A stretch of 64,000 nt of DNA. Source: Cordilura impudica. Its lineage: Eukaryota > Arthropoda > Insecta > Diptera > Scathophagidae. Below are positions 63,170 through 64,000 of this stretch, piece by piece; positions within the stretch are counted from its first letter, which is position 1, and each line of letters begins with the position of its first letter. The position numbers were made by a program, and so were the translations under genes. The notes under the pieces are model-generated. The model made no database searches. It was not told where the DNA came from and saw only the letters and a program-made list of their open reading frames with translations. The DNA is taken from contig OY821521.1 in NCBI GenBank assembly GCA_963682025.1, forward strand, positions 192,634,575 through 192,698,574, given 5' to 3'.

Positions 63170-64000
63170 AAGCTAATTTTTTAAGAATGGATACTTTTTC
63201 AATTAAAGGTACTTTTTCAGAAAAGGTATTTTTATGAAAAGGAATTTTTTCAAAAAAATATACTTTCTAAGAAAATATACTTTTTTAAGAAAAGGTAATT
63301 TTCTAAGAAAAGGCAATTTTTTAAGAAAAGAAAACTTTTCAAGGAAAGATAATCTTTTTGGGAAAGGCACTTTTTTAAGAAAAGGTACTCTTTTAAGGAA
63401 ATATACTTTTTAATAAAAGATATATTTTTTTAAAAAAACACTTTTTGAGAAAAGGTACTTTTTAAGAAAGATGCTTTTTTAAGAAAAGGTACTTTTATAA
63501 GAAAAGGTATATTTTTATGAAAAGGTAATTTTTTAAGAAAAGGTACTTTCTTAAGAAAAGGTACTTTTATAAGAAAAGGTACATTTTTATGAAAAGGTGC
63601 TTTTTTAAGAAAAGGTACTTTTTTAAAAAAGGTACTTTTTTTAAGAAAAGGTACTTTTTTAAGAAAAGGTACTTTTATAAGAAAAGGTACATTTTTATGA
63701 AAAGGTACTTTTTTAAGAAAAGGTACTTTTTTAAGAAAAGGCACTTTTTTAAGAAAAGGTACTTTTTTAAGAAAAGGTACTTTTTTTAAGAAAATGTACT
63801 TTCTTAAAAAATTTACTTTTTTAAGAAAATGTACTTTTTAACTGAAAGTACTTTTTAAGAAAAATCACTTATTTCAGAAAAAGGTACTTTTTAAGAAAAG
63901 ATACTTTTTAAGAAAAATACTTTTTAATAAAACGCTAATTTTAAAAAAAAGGGACTTTTTAAGAAAGGATACTTGTTTAAGAAAATGTTCTTTTATAAGA
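63170..64000. repeat. 18-bp minisatellite array, running off the window
   Basis: Unit AAGAAAAGGTACTTTTTT, same orientation as 52-55.8 kb, most regular at 63,530-63,800. The frames 63,430-63,744 (-, FLKKVP repeats) and 63,589-63,789 (+, FFKKRY repeats) exist because 18 is divisible by three and the unit lacks stops in those frames. Confidence 0.9.

Noticed and set aside
63430..63789. Lys/Phe repeat proteins in the minisatellite
   Set aside because: The 18-bp unit is a multiple of three, so frames stay open by chance; reading both strands gives similar repeats.

Overview
The window reads as AT-rich, repeat-dominated, gene-poor nuclear DNA from a higher fly (Diptera, Brachycera). A calyptrate fly such as a blowfly is my guess; the species cannot be read from the sequence. 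The evidence is many mini-me/DINE-1-like elements (TATACCCTCCAC head, a TTCTTGATC block, GTCC/GTCT runs, a 3' hairpin followed by ACTCTTACTTGTT), non-autonomous Helitrons, mariner, hAT and non-LTR remnants, and long AT-rich satellites. I see no convincing host gene. Every open frame of interest belongs to a transposable element, and most other open frames are by-products of low-complexity or 18-bp periodic DNA.

Layout. 1-8.8 kb: Helitron copies, a diverged GCGATTTTTG/'GCCACGCCCATT' repeat, a mini-me copy, a decayed mariner-type transposase (4.5-5.3 kb) and a TIR-bounded element (6.08-7.22 kb). 8.84-12.59 kb: a complete hAT-like element with 8-bp target duplications, about 460-bp terminal inverted repeats, a TATA/initiator promoter and a three-exon transposase gene carrying three single-base frame losses. 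12.64-14.68 kb: an almost pure (ATAAAC)n array. 15-24 kb: 18-bp minisatellite blocks, a Tc1-type inverted-repeat element split by a mini-me insertion, a mariner fragment and Helitron fragments. 24.8-30.1 kb: a tandem segmental duplication with head-to-head mini-me-type elements and a Helitron 5' end joined to a captured coding fragment. 31-40 kb: a degenerate GGTTAACCG satellite holding Helitrons, a truncated non-LTR reverse transcriptase and a second hAT-type element. 41.5-50.5 kb: an inverted-repeat element, a mini-me piece, the GCGATTTTTG repeat again, and a 5.9-kb composite hAT-type insertion (44.39-50.27 kb) with hAT debris, a MITE, a mini-me and a foldback inside it. 52-57.4 kb: the 18-bp minisatellite in opposite orientation, with higher-order structure and two Helitrons. 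58.6-62 kb: two related palindromes, one nearly perfect over about 290-bp arms and carrying a hammerhead-like motif, plus a fourth hAT-type element. 63.2 kb to the end: more 18-bp minisatellite.

The most informative signals are four separate insertions flanked by 8-bp duplications of the form ATGTAYAY with YARNG-type ends, the hAT transposase gene itself, and the 613-bp palindrome. All family names are from recognition by eye; no database search was possible.
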